Source of the DNA: Paludibacteraceae bacterium
GTDB lineage: Bacteria > Bacteroidota > Bacteroidia > Bacteroidales > Paludibacteraceae
Length of the DNA: 43,215 nucleotides
Reading direction: 5' to 3'
NCBI GenBank assembly: GCA_024405815.1
Contig: JAKSNX010000008.1
Location: 1 to 43,215, forward strand
This document shows positions 9,932 through 17,112 of this stretch, piece after piece; the first letter of the stretch is position 1; every line of letters begins with the position of its first letter. Position numbers and translations under genes: made by a program. The notes under the pieces were generated by a model. The model saw nothing but the letters and a program-made list of their open reading frames with translations. It did no database searches and was not told where the DNA came from.

Positions 9932-10771
9932 ATGCAAATAGGGAAAACACAAATATTAAAGGTAAACCGACACGCTGAGGCTGGGGTTTATTTGGCAGAT
10001 GCAGAGGGCAAGGAGGTGTTGCTGCCAAACCGCTATGTACCTGAGGTTTGCCATGTGGGTGATGAGATAGAGGTGTTTGTATATACTGATGGTGAGGATA
10101 GACCTATAGCCGCTACGGTTAAGCCGTATGCCGAGGCTGGTGAGTTTGCCGTTATGAGGGTTAAGCAAGTTACAGATTTTGGGGCGTTTCTTGATTGGGG
10201 TATTATGAAAGACCTGCTTGTTCCGTTTAGTGAGCAGCGTGGGGATTTGAAAGAGGGCGACAAGGTGTTTGTTTATGTGTATGAGGATAGTGTTACACAT
10301 CGGGTATGTGCCTCTGCAAGATGGGAGAGATTTACAAACCCCGATGTAACAACTCTTAATGTTAAAGATAAAGTTAGTCTTACGGTGGCTTCTAAAACAG
10401 AATTGGGCTACAAGGTGGTGATAAACGGAGAGTTTAAGGGGTTGATTTTTAACAGCGATGTGTTTAAGCCATTACATATAGGGGATAAGACAGAGGGCTA
10501 TATAGAGAAGGTTAGGGAAGATGGCAAGGTAGATGTACGCCTTAAACCCAACGGATACAGTAGCATTAGTGCTGAGGCTGAAAAGATATTGGAGAAACTT
10601 AAAGCGGAGGGCGGATTCATAGCGGTAACAGACAAGAGTGAACCAGAGGTTATTTATTCTCTATTTGGAATCAGCAAGAAGACCTACAAAAAAGCGGTGG
10701 GCGACCTGTATAAGCGTAGAATGATTGCCATACTATACAATGGGATAAAACTCCTACGGAGTTATGTATGA
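9932..10771 (+). CDS. CvfB-like S1 RNA-binding protein
   Basis: The 279-residue protein has S1-like OB folds. The first is near residues 1-60; a clear S1 block follows at about 65-135 (FAVMRVKQVTDFGAFLDWG, then LLVPFSEQ), and a third at about 145-210. A C-terminal winged-helix-like segment ends it (YSLFGISKKTYKKAVGDLYK). This matches CvfB/YitL, RNA-binding proteins linked to post-transcriptional control in Firmicutes. I start it at 9932 (MQIGKTQ), with AGGG upstream, because the upstream ATGs derive from the short repeat. Its last two residues and stop codon lie within or next to another copy of that repeat (10764 onward). Confidence 0.82.
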   Translation: MQIGKTQILKVNRHAEAGVYLADAEGKEVLLPNRYVPEVCHVGDEIEVFVYTDGEDRPIAATVKPYAEAGEFAVMRVKQVTDFGAFLDWGIMKDLLVPFSEQRGDLKEGDKVFVYVYEDSVTHRVCASARWERFTNPDVTTLNVKDKVSLTVASKTELGYKVVINGEFKGLIFNSDVFKPLHIGDKTEGYIEKVREDGKVDVRLKPNGYSSISAEAEKILEKLKAEGGFIAVTDKSEPEVIYSLFGISKKTYKKAVGDLYKRRMIAILYNGIKLLRSYV

Positions 10772-10792
10772 TGTATAATGTATGATGTATTA
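10764..10792. repeat. ATGTATG-type dispersed short repeat, copy 3
   Basis: Four imperfect units. The first supplies the stop codon (GTA TGA) of the CvfB-like gene. A small hairpin, AACTCC-TAC-GGAGTT, lies directly upstream inside the coding end. Confidence 0.75.
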
Positions 10793-10802
10793 AAATAAAA
10801 CT

Positions 10803-11459
10803 ATGAAATTTAATTCAATTTTTTCATTTTTAGTGCCAAAGGAGAGCAAGTTCTTTCCTATGATTATTAAGGAGGGCGAGTATTGTTTTGAGGCGGCAAA
10901 GCTGCTTACAGAGTTTTTTGAGCATGGAACAGACCATGAGAAAACCAAAGAGATGTATGCCCGCATCAAGGAGTATGAGATGAAGGGCGACCGCCTTGTA
11001 GAGGAGATTTACAGTGAACTGAACGATACTTTTATAACCCCGTTTGACCGTGAGGACATACATGACCTCTGTGATAACCTTGATGACGTGCTTGACTTTA
11101 TAACATCGTCAGCAAAGAGGGTAATGATGTTCCAGCCACACCATATTCCTAAGCGTATGTTTGGCATGGCTGATAACATTCAGCAGGGATGTGAGGCTAT
11201 AAACAAAGTGTTGAAACAACTTAACGGTGTAAACAAGCACTCTGACAAGGCATTGGAGCAGTGCAATAAACTGCATGAACTTGAGCATGCCGCCGATGAC
11301 CTTTATGAGCAGTTTATTACAGATATATTTGTGGAGTATGCCAATGATTCTGTAGAGCTTATTAAGCTAAAGGAGATTATGTATGAGCTTGAAAAGGCCA
11401 CAGATAAGGCAAAGAACGTGGGTAAGGCTGTAAAGACTATAATTGTAAAATACGCATAA
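10803..11459 (+). CDS. DUF47 (PhoU-like) protein, partner of Pit transporter
   Basis: A 218-residue all-helical protein of the DUF47/TIGR00153 family (PhoU_div), related to PhoU. It opens with FSFLVPKESKFFPMI and contains the conserved FITPFDREDIHDLCDNLDDVLDFI block near residues 75-100 (quoted in part: FITPFDREDIHDLCDNLDD). These proteins are commonly encoded beside PiT-type phosphate transporters and are thought to regulate them. That context is present here, because the pit gene starts 6 bases downstream. No membrane segment is visible; it is expected to be cytoplasmic. Confidence 0.92.
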   Translation: MKFNSIFSFLVPKESKFFPMIIKEGEYCFEAAKLLTEFFEHGTDHEKTKEMYARIKEYEMKGDRLVEEIYSELNDTFITPFDREDIHDLCDNLDDVLDFITSSAKRVMMFQPHHIPKRMFGMADNIQQGCEAINKVLKQLNGVNKHSDKALEQCNKLHELEHAADDLYEQFITDIFVEYANDSVELIKLKEIMYELEKATDKAKNVGKAVKTIIVKYA

Positions 11460-11465
11460 GATATT

Positions 11466-12524
11466 ATGGAAATCCAAATAGTTTGGCTTGTACTTATAAT
11501 TGTATTCTGCGTTGGTTTTGATTTTATAAACGGTTTCCACGATGCCGCCAACTCCATAGCCACTGTGGTATCTACACGTGTGCTTACCCCTACGCAGGCT
11601 GTACTATGGTCAGCGTTCTTTAATTTTGTGGCGTTCTTCATAGCCAAATATGTAATAGGTGAGTTTGGCGTGGCGGACACAGTTTCCAAGGCAGTTAGGG
11701 TAGATGTGCTTACTGCCAACGGCATAGATTTTCTGCCTGTTATATTCTCAGGGCTTTTTGCAGCCATAGCGTGGAATCTGTTTACTTGGAAGATGGGTAT
11801 TCCGTCATCATCATCGCATACCCTGATAGGCGGACTTGCAGGTGCCGCCATAGCGGCTTACGGATTTGGGGCGGTGCAATCCACAATTATTCTTACTATA
11901 ATTGCATTTATTTTTGTGGCTCCTCTCATCGGGTTCTTGGCTGGAAACCTTATAATGGCTTTAACGCTAAATCTTTGCAGAAAGGCTAAGCCTCACAAGG
12001 CGGACAAATGGTTCAAGATGGCACAATTGTTTTCATCGGCGGCTCTAAGTATAGGACATGGCTTAAACGATTCCCAAAAAGAGATGGGTATAATAGCCAT
12101 AACCATTATATCTCTTACAACATCGGGTATAGAACTGCCTCAATGGATGGCTATGACAGATATGGGAGAACTGCACGATTGGATTCCTGTTATATGCTTT
12201 ACCGCCATTGCCGCAGGTACAATGTCGGGCGGTTGGAAAATTATGAAGACTATGGGTAACAAGATAACCAAGGTTACACCTGTGGAGGGATTTTGTGCTC
12301 AGACTGCCGGTGCCATAACTCTGTTTATAACCCAGATGTTTAAGGTGCCTGTAAGCACCACTCACGTAATATCAGGCAGTATTATGGGCGTAGGTGCCGT
12401 TAAACGTTTGTCAGCAGTGCGTTGGGGCGTTACACTTGAGCTGGTGACTGCCTGGATTCTTACCATTCCTATCAGTGCCGCCATAGCTATGGTGGTGTAC
12501 AGTATAGTAAAATTGTTTCTGTGA
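11466..12524 (+). CDS. pit: PiT family inorganic phosphate transporter
   Basis: PiT proteins carry metal-phosphate or Na/phosphate across the inner membrane. The 352-residue protein has about ten hydrophobic segments and the duplicated PiT signature. The first copy is FDFINGFHDAANSIATVVST (about residues 20-40) and the second is SIGHGLNDSQKEMG (near 200). The length is in the normal range of short bacterial PiT proteins. It forms an operon with the upstream DUF47 gene. With the NptA-like gene at 39.9 kb the organism has at least two phosphate uptake routes. Confidence 0.94.
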   Translation: MEIQIVWLVLIIVFCVGFDFINGFHDAANSIATVVSTRVLTPTQAVLWSAFFNFVAFFIAKYVIGEFGVADTVSKAVRVDVLTANGIDFLPVIFSGLFAAIAWNLFTWKMGIPSSSSHTLIGGLAGAAIAAYGFGAVQSTIILTIIAFIFVAPLIGFLAGNLIMALTLNLCRKAKPHKADKWFKMAQLFSSAALSIGHGLNDSQKEMGIIAITIISLTTSGIELPQWMAMTDMGELHDWIPVICFTAIAAGTMSGGWKIMKTMGNKITKVTPVEGFCAQTAGAITLFITQMFKVPVSTTHVISGSIMGVGAVKRLSAVRWGVTLELVTAWILTIPISAAIAMVVYSIVKLFL

Positions 12525-12547
12525 AAATAACCAAATGTATAAACATT

Positions 12548-12922
12548 ATGAAAAAAGCAGTTATTATTATTTCGTTACTTCTATGTGCCAGTGTTGCAAG
12601 TGCAAGAGGTATTGTCAAGCATCTTGCAGTATCTGCTGCAGAGACAGCAGTGGATATGAGCGTTGCTCATGGTGTTAATAAATCAATTCAGGAGGGTGAG
12701 GCTGCAAAGGCTGCAAAAGAGGCAGGGTGGACTTGCCCTCAATGCGGTCAATCCGGTAATCAAGGCAATTTCTGCATTAACTGTGGTTCTCCAAAGCCAC
12801 AACCTGCTGAGACTTGGGAGTGCCCTGCCTGCCATCAGAAAGGCAATAAGGGAAATTTCTGTACAAACTGTGGTAATCCAAAGATACCGCAAGAAAATGT
12901 CCAGAAACTTACGCATGAATAA
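12548..12922 (+). CDS. Secreted tandem zinc-ribbon protein
   Basis: A 124-residue protein started at the ATG at 12548 (MKKAVIIISLLLCASVASA, a good signal peptide). The upstream in-frame ATG at 12521 would bury that signal and overlap pit. After a short helical region there are two nearly identical four-cysteine zinc ribbons: CPQC...CINC (about residues 69-88) and CPAC...CTNC (about 98-116). They are separated by a Pro-rich linker. Zinc ribbons with a signal peptide are less common than cytoplasmic ones. No known family is recognised beyond the ribbon itself. It overlaps the next gene by 8 bases. Confidence 0.7.
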   Translation: MKKAVIIISLLLCASVASARGIVKHLAVSAAETAVDMSVAHGVNKSIQEGEAAKAAKEAGWTCPQCGQSGNQGNFCINCGSPKPQPAETWECPACHQKGNKGNFCTNCGNPKIPQENVQKLTHE

Positions 12923-13358
12923 ATTTATATTACTATCGTTATTGTTTTTTTCCACCATTGTCAATGCCCAAGTAAGCAAGATGCTTGGGTATTGGGATAC
13001 TGTGGATGACCGTACAGGCGACCGCCGTGGCAGAGTTTATGTGTATAAGGCTACAGACGGCAAGTATTACGGTAAAATAGTGTCTCTGTATAAGAAGAAT
13101 GCAGACGGCTCATACTCCATACTTGATAATGTTCCGCAGGAGTGGAGACATGTTATTGGCATGGTCATTATTAAAGAGTTGGAACCCGATGGGGACAATG
13201 TTATGAAGGGGCGTTGCTATGACCCTGAAAGTCAGAAGACCTACTACGGCAAAATAACCTACAAACAGGATAAAGACCAACTTATACTGCGTGGCTCCAT
13301 AGATAAGTTAGGAGTCCTTGGTCGCAGCCAAACCTGGCTACGTTCTAAAATACAATAA
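12915..13358 (+). CDS. DUF2147 secreted protein
   Basis: A 147-residue protein starting at 12915 (MNKFILLSLLFFSTIVNAQ, signal peptide). The longer open frame upstream is only the shifted frame of the zinc-ribbon gene. The mature part matches DUF2147: GYWDTVDDRTGDRRGRVYVY, then YYGKIVSLY, MKGRCYDPESQKTYYGKI and RGSIDKLGVLGRSQTW. DUF2147 proteins form small beta-barrel, lipocalin-like folds; their ligand is unknown. It overlaps the zinc-ribbon gene by 8 bases, so the pair is probably cotranslated. Confidence 0.88.
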   Translation: MNKFILLSLLFFSTIVNAQVSKMLGYWDTVDDRTGDRRGRVYVYKATDGKYYGKIVSLYKKNADGSYSILDNVPQEWRHVIGMVIIKELEPDGDNVMKGRCYDPESQKTYYGKITYKQDKDQLILRGSIDKLGVLGRSQTWLRSKIQ

Positions 13359-13421
13359 AAATAGTTATATCGGGATGGGGGGTGACCTTGTGTGCCAATG
13401 AGAGAGTGCAGCCTACAAATG

Positions 13422-13489
13422 CACCCTTGTAAAATAGCAGAGATTGGTTTTGTTTTTCTAACAACCAATCTCTGCTATTTTATCAAGGG
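13422..13489. terminator. Long perfect inverted repeat, bidirectional terminator
   Basis: A perfect 19-base stem (13431-13449 pairing with 13463-13481) encloses a 13-base T-rich loop. Beyond a one-base bulge the stem continues with CACCCTTG (13422-13429) against CAAGGGTG (13484-13491). That outer arm includes the last bases of tRNA-His. It lies between the convergent DUF2147 gene and tRNA-His and could end both transcripts. Confidence 0.7.
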
Positions 13490-13562
13490 TGAAAGATGGG
13501 GCTCGAACCCACGACCCTCGGAACCACAATCCGATGCTCTAACCAACTGAGCTACATTCACC
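13488..13562 (-). tRNA. tRNA-His (GTG)
   Basis: The minus strand folds as a tRNA. It has an acceptor stem GTGAATG preceded by an encoded extra G (the G-1 typical of tRNA-His, opposite discriminator C). A D-arm begins TAGCTCAGTTGG. The anticodon stem TCGGA/TCCGA has loop TTGTGGT (anticodon GTG), and the T-arm is GTGGG-TTCGAGC-CCCAT. One U-U mismatch lies in the acceptor stem. CCA is not encoded. A promoter lies upstream at 13591-13621. Confidence 0.95.
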
Positions 13563-13590
13563 ATAAATCACTCTTTTCAGAATGACGGTG

Positions 13591-13621
13591 CAAAGGTACA
13601 TAAAATTTTGGTTTCTGCAAC
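13591..13621 (-). promoter_or_regulatory. tRNA-His promoter
   Basis: On the minus strand a -33 GTTG (13618-13621) and a -7 TACCTTTG (13591-13598) are separated by 19 bases. The tRNA 5' end lies 28 bases downstream. Confidence 0.7.
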
Positions 13622-13652
13622 TAAATATTTGAAAATAATTTTTTGACTGAAC

Positions 13653-13684
13653 TGTTGCATTTTCATATAAAAGTATTATCTTTG
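13653..13684 (+). promoter_or_regulatory. Promoter of ORF6N/RhuM paralog 1
   Basis: A -33 TGTTG (13653-13657) and -7 TATCTTTG (13677-13684) are separated by 19 bases. From about 13664 the region is closely similar to the upstream region of paralog 2 at 23590 onward. Confidence 0.65.
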
Positions 13685-13747
13685 TAACAATTCTCCGTTT
13701 TTATGCTTATCACATCTTCGTTATTGCCTAAATGAAGAGGGTACGCT

Positions 13748-15004
13748 ATGGATAAAAATCATAGTAAAACTACAGTACAAGGTACTGTAAAGCCACAGGT
13801 ATATAATATACGTGGCAAGCGTGTGGTGCTGGACAGAGAGCTGGCGACAGCATTTGGTGTAGAAACCAAACAGTTAAAACGTGTAGTAAAAAGACATCAA
13901 GAACTTTTTATGGGTGATGAATTTGCTTTTGAATTGACAGGAGATGAGTGTTCATGGTGCCAATTTGGTACCTTGAACAGTGGTAGAGGAAGTAATCTGA
14001 AATACCTTCCTTTTGCCTTTACAGAAGCAGGTGTTCAGGTGCTGAAAACTCTTATGAAAAGCAGTGTGAATATTGATTTTTCTGATGAGCCACCACTACC
14101 TGCTGTTTATGAAGAATCGTGGAATGAAGGCACTGTAGTGTTATATCAGCCTAACGAAAACATAAAAATTGATGTGCGTGTTGAGAATGAAACAGTGTGG
14201 CTTACGCAAGAGCAAATGGCACTGCTTTTTGGCACAACTCAGCCAAATATTGCTATGCATATTCGCAATATTTTTGATGATGGAGAGCTGGAAATAGGTG
14301 CAACTTATAAGGATTTCTTATATGTTCAAATAGAGGGAGGAAAACAGAAAAATAGGTACATTAAAATTTATAATCTTGATATGATTATCTCTGTGGGATA
14401 CAGAGTAAACACAAGAAACGGCATCGCTTTCAGACAATGGGCTACAAAGGTTATAAAACAGCATCTCATGCACAAAGGTTCATTGGAGAGGCGTGTAATT
14501 GCATTAGAAGAACAAACTAAGGCTATTATTGTTAATACAGAGAACAGATTATGTGCCGTTGAACAGAAAGTTGATTTTATAGTTGACACCAAACTACCAC
14601 CTATAGAAATGGTGTTCTATGAGGGAGAGAACTTTAAGGCATACGATTTTCTGTGCACGCTAATAGAATCCGCTGAAAAAAGAATCATACTTATAGATAA
14701 CTACATAGACAGAAAGGTTCTTATGATGCTCAATAAGCGGGCAAAAGGAGTGTCAGCCACAGTATATACCAATTATAAATCCCTATCAGACACACAACTA
14801 CAGTTAGATTTAGCGGAAGCAAATAAAAAGCGTGAGGCACCGCTAATTAAGATGTTAGAGATAAAGCATGACCACGACAGGTTTCTAATCATAGACAATA
14901 CGTCCTATCTTTTAGGACCATCTATAAAGGACGCAGGAGTCAACAGATGTGCCGTAGTAAAGATGATTTCATCACCGGATAAGATTCTGAAGGATTTAAT
15001 GTAA
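13748..15004 (+). CDS. ORF6N-RhuM-PLD-like protein, intact paralog
   Basis: A 418-residue three-part protein. Residues about 14-105 match ORF6N (VYNIRGKRVVLDRELATAFG), a DNA-binding module frequent in phages and mobile elements. Residues about 128-245 match the RhuM family (VWLTQEQMALLFGTTQPNIA, then KIYNLDMIISVGYRVNTRNG). After a short coiled coil (about 245-275) comes a PLD-like region. It has the hydrophobic strand KRIILIDNYIDRKVL and a single HKD-like motif H376-x-R378-x4-D383 (HDRFLIID). Such a motif suggests nuclease or phosphodiester chemistry, but only one is seen, so a dimer would be needed. The role is unknown; defence or mobile-element maintenance is plausible. A paralog lies at 23673. 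Confidence 0.8.
   Translation: MDKNHSKTTVQGTVKPQVYNIRGKRVVLDRELATAFGVETKQLKRVVKRHQELFMGDEFAFELTGDECSWCQFGTLNSGRGSNLKYLPFAFTEAGVQVLKTLMKSSVNIDFSDEPPLPAVYEESWNEGTVVLYQPNENIKIDVRVENETVWLTQEQMALLFGTTQPNIAMHIRNIFDDGELEIGATYKDFLYVQIEGGKQKNRYIKIYNLDMIISVGYRVNTRNGIAFRQWATKVIKQHLMHKGSLERRVIALEEQTKAIIVNTENRLCAVEQKVDFIVDTKLPPIEMVFYEGENFKAYDFLCTLIESAEKRIILIDNYIDRKVLMMLNKRAKGVSATVYTNYKSLSDTQLQLDLAEANKKREAPLIKMLEIKHDHDRFLIIDNTSYLLGPSIKDAGVNRCAVVKMISSPDKILKDLM
14581..14877 (+). repeat. 297-base near-identical direct repeat, left copy
   Basis: This part of ORF6N paralog 1 is nearly identical to 24497-24793. I saw differences only in two to three bases near the left end. The same orientation makes it a substrate for homologous recombination across the CRISPR-Cas locus. 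Confidence 0.9.
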
Positions 15005-15022
15005 ATCTATTAAAAAATTGAT

Positions 15023-15059
15023 TTTTGACAAGTACTGTCAAAATTATTGTCTATATTTG
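15023..15059 (+). promoter_or_regulatory. WYL operator 1 and promoter of the WYL gene
   Basis: Palindrome TTTTGACA-N5-TGTCAAAA (15023-15043), 8 bases, then -7 box TATATTTG (15052-15059). The palindrome covers about -40 to -20 relative to the expected start, and no ordinary -33 box is visible. The same arrangement occurs at 16520 and, inverted, at 23373-23409. The next gene encodes the WYL regulator, so autoregulation is the likely reading. Confidence 0.8.
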
Positions 15060-15084
15060 CCCCTGATGCTAAAACCGTATAGGT

Positions 15085-15837
15085 ATGGAACAACCAAGAA
15101 TAGAGAGGATTATCAGAATTACACAACTTATGTCAGGCATAAGAACCTATACCATTGCAGAACTTGCCGATGCTATGGGTACGAGTGACAGAACCATATA
15201 TCGCTATATAGATTCACTTAAAAACGCAGGTATGGAGGTGACAAATGAGCGTGGTTGTCCCAGACTGGTGCAGACCAACAGGCAGTATAGAGGCTTTATG
15301 AAAGTGGCGATGAACACACAAGAGGGTAAAGCTTTGGCAAATCTGTCAAAAATGGAAGGTGCCATAGAATCCAAAAAGTGTGTCATACTTAAAGGTTACG
15401 CATCGGCACATAGCAGTACTATAAGAGACAGAGAGGTGGAGCCTTTTGAACTTTCTACAGACCGCAAGCAGGTTTGGTGCTTTGACATCGAGTCTAAAGC
15501 GAACAAGGTGTTTATGCCATCAAGATGTGATTCTGTAGAGGCTACAGAAAAGCCTTGGTCATATACAGAGCAGCATAAAAGTGAGCCTTTTGATATTTTT
15601 GGATTTCATGGCACCGATGCTTGCAATATCTGCTTGAGGCTTGATATTCTTGCCCACAACCTATTACTTGAGGAACATCCTATGTCTGCTTCCCAATTAT
15701 CACCCGATGGTGAGAATCATTGGATTCTTAAAACCGTTGTATATGACCTTGACGGTGTGGCACGCTTCTATTTAGGCTTAACCAAGCACATAGAAATAAT
15801 AAACTCACCCATCTTTGCAAAGTATGTGCAAAAATAG
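15085..15837 (+). CDS. HTH-WYL domain transcriptional regulator
   Basis: A 250-residue regulator. Residues about 20-57 form a winged helix-turn-helix of the DeoR/HTH_11 type (YTIAELADAMGTSDRTIYRY). Residues about 98-155 fit a WYL domain, including the REVEPFEL block and VWCFDIESKANKVFMPSRCD, in which the WYL triplet itself has diverged to VWCF. The C-terminal part (about 180-245) resembles the WCX extension. WYL proteins bind nucleic-acid-derived or other ligands and often control phage-defence genes (for example the BrxR/CapW group). Its promoter carries the palindrome that is also found before cas9. No family member with this exact role is claimed; the regulatory link is inferred from the shared operator. 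Confidence 0.88.
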   Translation: MEQPRIERIIRITQLMSGIRTYTIAELADAMGTSDRTIYRYIDSLKNAGMEVTNERGCPRLVQTNRQYRGFMKVAMNTQEGKALANLSKMEGAIESKKCVILKGYASAHSSTIRDREVEPFELSTDRKQVWCFDIESKANKVFMPSRCDSVEATEKPWSYTEQHKSEPFDIFGFHGTDACNICLRLDILAHNLLLEEHPMSASQLSPDGENHWILKTVVYDLDGVARFYLGLTKHIEIINSPIFAKYVQK

Positions 15838-15871
15838 GAGTGGTTATTGCATTTTTTGCAACATCCACTCC
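15837..15871. terminator. Convergent terminator after the WYL gene
   Basis: GGAGTGG (15837-15843) pairs with CCACTCC (15865-15871), with an inner stem TTGCA/TGCAA around a T-run. It lies between the WYL gene and the convergent SHOCT-like gene. The inner 17 bases (15847-15863) also occur at 23546-23562. Confidence 0.65.
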
Positions 15872-15884
15872 TGTTGTTTGAGAA

Positions 15885-16439
15885 CTATTTAATATAGGGT
15901 TTCAATAATGCTTTTATACTGTCAAATTCTTGCTGGGTGATAACTTCAAGTTCCAATTTATCTTTTGCATTTTTGAGCTCTGCCAAAGCCTTATCACTGG
16001 TCATGCCTAAACTTACAATCTCACCTGAGTTCAGGGCGTTTTCTATTTGTATGAGAAATCCACCCATTCCAGAAATATATCCTCTTATAGAAACCATTGC
16101 ACCCATCTGTTTGCTTCTTTGTATGCTGATTTTCTTTATCACCATATCGCGTCCTCCCATCTGAGCGTTAACACCTTGCATCGCACCACCGTTCAAGGCA
16201 TAATTTGCCATACTCAATTCAGATGTTATATAAGCGTATGTTTTTCCGGAAGAAGGAACACCAAATGTCAGTTTATCACCAACTTTGTATGTGTGACCAT
16301 CAGAAGCCACATATTCCTGATACTCTTTTAACAACTGCTTTTTAGGATCTGTTGCGTTTTCAACCTCGTTGTAGGTCACTTTTTGCGCCACCGCTGTAGT
16401 TGCAATGGCAACCATCAGCAATAAAAATACTTTTTTCAT
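15885..16439 (-). CDS. Secreted protein with SHOCT-like C-terminus
   Basis: A 184-residue protein with a clear signal peptide (MKKVFLLLMVAIATTAVAQ). The middle part (about 35-140) is probably beta-rich, with a Gly/Met-rich segment (YALNGGAMQGVNAQMGGRD). The last 35 residues (KLELEVITQQEFDSIKALL) match the short SHOCT motif, a helix pair often found at protein ends that may mediate oligomerisation. I recognise no enzymatic family. It is convergent with the WYL gene and divergent from the 16.5 kb promoter. Confidence 0.7.
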   Translation of the reverse strand: MKKVFLLLMVAIATTAVAQKVTYNEVENATDPKKQLLKEYQEYVASDGHTYKVGDKLTFGVPSSGKTYAYITSELSMANYALNGGAMQGVNAQMGGRDMVIKKISIQRSKQMGAMVSIRGYISGMGGFLIQIENALNSGEIVSLGMTSDKALAELKNAKDKLELEVITQQEFDSIKALLKPYIK

Positions 16440-16470
16440 TGTTTTGTGTTTATGTTTATTAGTTCAACCG

Positions 16471-16478
16471 CAAAAGTA
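16471..16478 (-). promoter_or_regulatory. -7 box for the SHOCT-like gene
   Basis: TACTTTTG on the minus strand, 31 bases before the start codon. No -33 element at the normal distance. Confidence 0.4.
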
Positions 16479-16519
16479 TATATGCTTATAGACAAAACAT
16501 GACAATGAAAAAATTATTT

Positions 16520-16556
16520 TTTTGACAAGTACTGTCAAAAGTAGTGTTTATTTTTG
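16520..16556 (+). promoter_or_regulatory. WYL operator 2 with -7 box
   Basis: Palindrome TTTTGACA-N5-TGTCAAAA (16520-16540, same central five bases as operator 1), 8 bases, then TATTTTTG (16549-16556). The sequence after the -7 box (GCCC) is also like operator 1. It points into the phage-remnant region. Confidence 0.78.
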
Positions 16557-16728
16557 CCCAATGATTGGAAGAACATATACAATTATTAAATACTAAAAAA
16601 ACCTGCAGAAAACCATAAATGATTATCTGCAGTCTGCATGAGCCGCCCGAAGCGTAACACACGCCTTCCATTACTGGAATCACTGCAAGGATACAAAAAA
16701 AATTAACAAACAATATTTTTCTGAAAAA
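16557..16728 (+). other. Leader or possible small RNA downstream of operator 2
   Basis: No normal gene is visible here. An 11-codon frame begins at the ATG at 16561, virtually at the expected transcription start. A hairpin with 7-base arms CTGCAGA/TCTGCAG (16603-16609 and 16626-16632) follows. The transcript could be a small RNA or simply the leader of the broken phage gene. Confidence 0.35.
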
Positions 16729-16905
16729 ATGACTCCAAATGATTTTTTACACATAATAGAAAAACAACAAGCTCAAATTCAAAAACTGGTTAACAATGAC
16801 CTTTCTATTAAAGTGGGACGTGCCGCAAAAGACCATTTTCAGGAAAACTTTGCTTTAGGCGGATATGTGGATGGCGGTTTGCACCGCTGGCAACCAGCAT
16901 TGTAA
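16729..16905 (+). pseudogene. Truncated Mu-like phage virion morphogenesis gene
   Basis: A 58-residue frame opening MTPNDFLHIIEKQQAQIQKL. It contains NNDLSIKVGRAAKDHFQENF followed by GGYVDGGLHRWQP. This resembles the N-terminus of the small virion morphogenesis protein of Mu-like phages in Bacteroidetes, where the block ends FVDGGL-x-PW. Intact relatives are much longer, so this is a broken remnant. No other phage structural gene is present next to it. The identification is from memory of the family pattern and is moderate. Confidence 0.5.
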
Positions 16906-16935
16906 TGAATGTCAAAGATACTAAATTTTTTATAA

Positions 16936-17112
16936 GTTTGGCTTCACCTCAGCAAATCAAATAAATTTGTTTGCATTCGGCTTGCACAAACTTTGAAAGC
17001 AATTCACAACCAGGAGGTCGAAGTATTTGTCTCTAAACAAAATAGATATGAATTAGTGAAGGAATATGAACAGAATGGAATTCATTACATTGAGGTCAGA
17101 GAGGTCTCTTAA
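16936..17112 (+). pseudogene. Unrecognised gene fragment
   Basis: An open stretch without a convincing start codon. Its C-terminal part looks like real protein (RLAQTLKAIHNQEVEVFVSK, then RYELVKEYEQNGIHYIEVRE), ending at TAA 17110-17112. It is probably the 3' end of a gene whose 5' part was lost next to the phage remnant. I do not recognise the family. It overlaps the convergent unknown gene by 17 bases. Confidence 0.4.

Noticed and set aside
13488..13562. tRNA-His as attachment site of the accessory island
   Set aside because: The island lies on the 5' side of the tRNA, whereas integrases use the 3' end. I found no second copy of the tRNA end near the other island border and no integrase gene.
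16729..17112. An intact prophage at this place
   Set aside because: Only one truncated phage-like gene and an unrecognised fragment are present; no integrase, portal, terminase or tail genes occur in the window.
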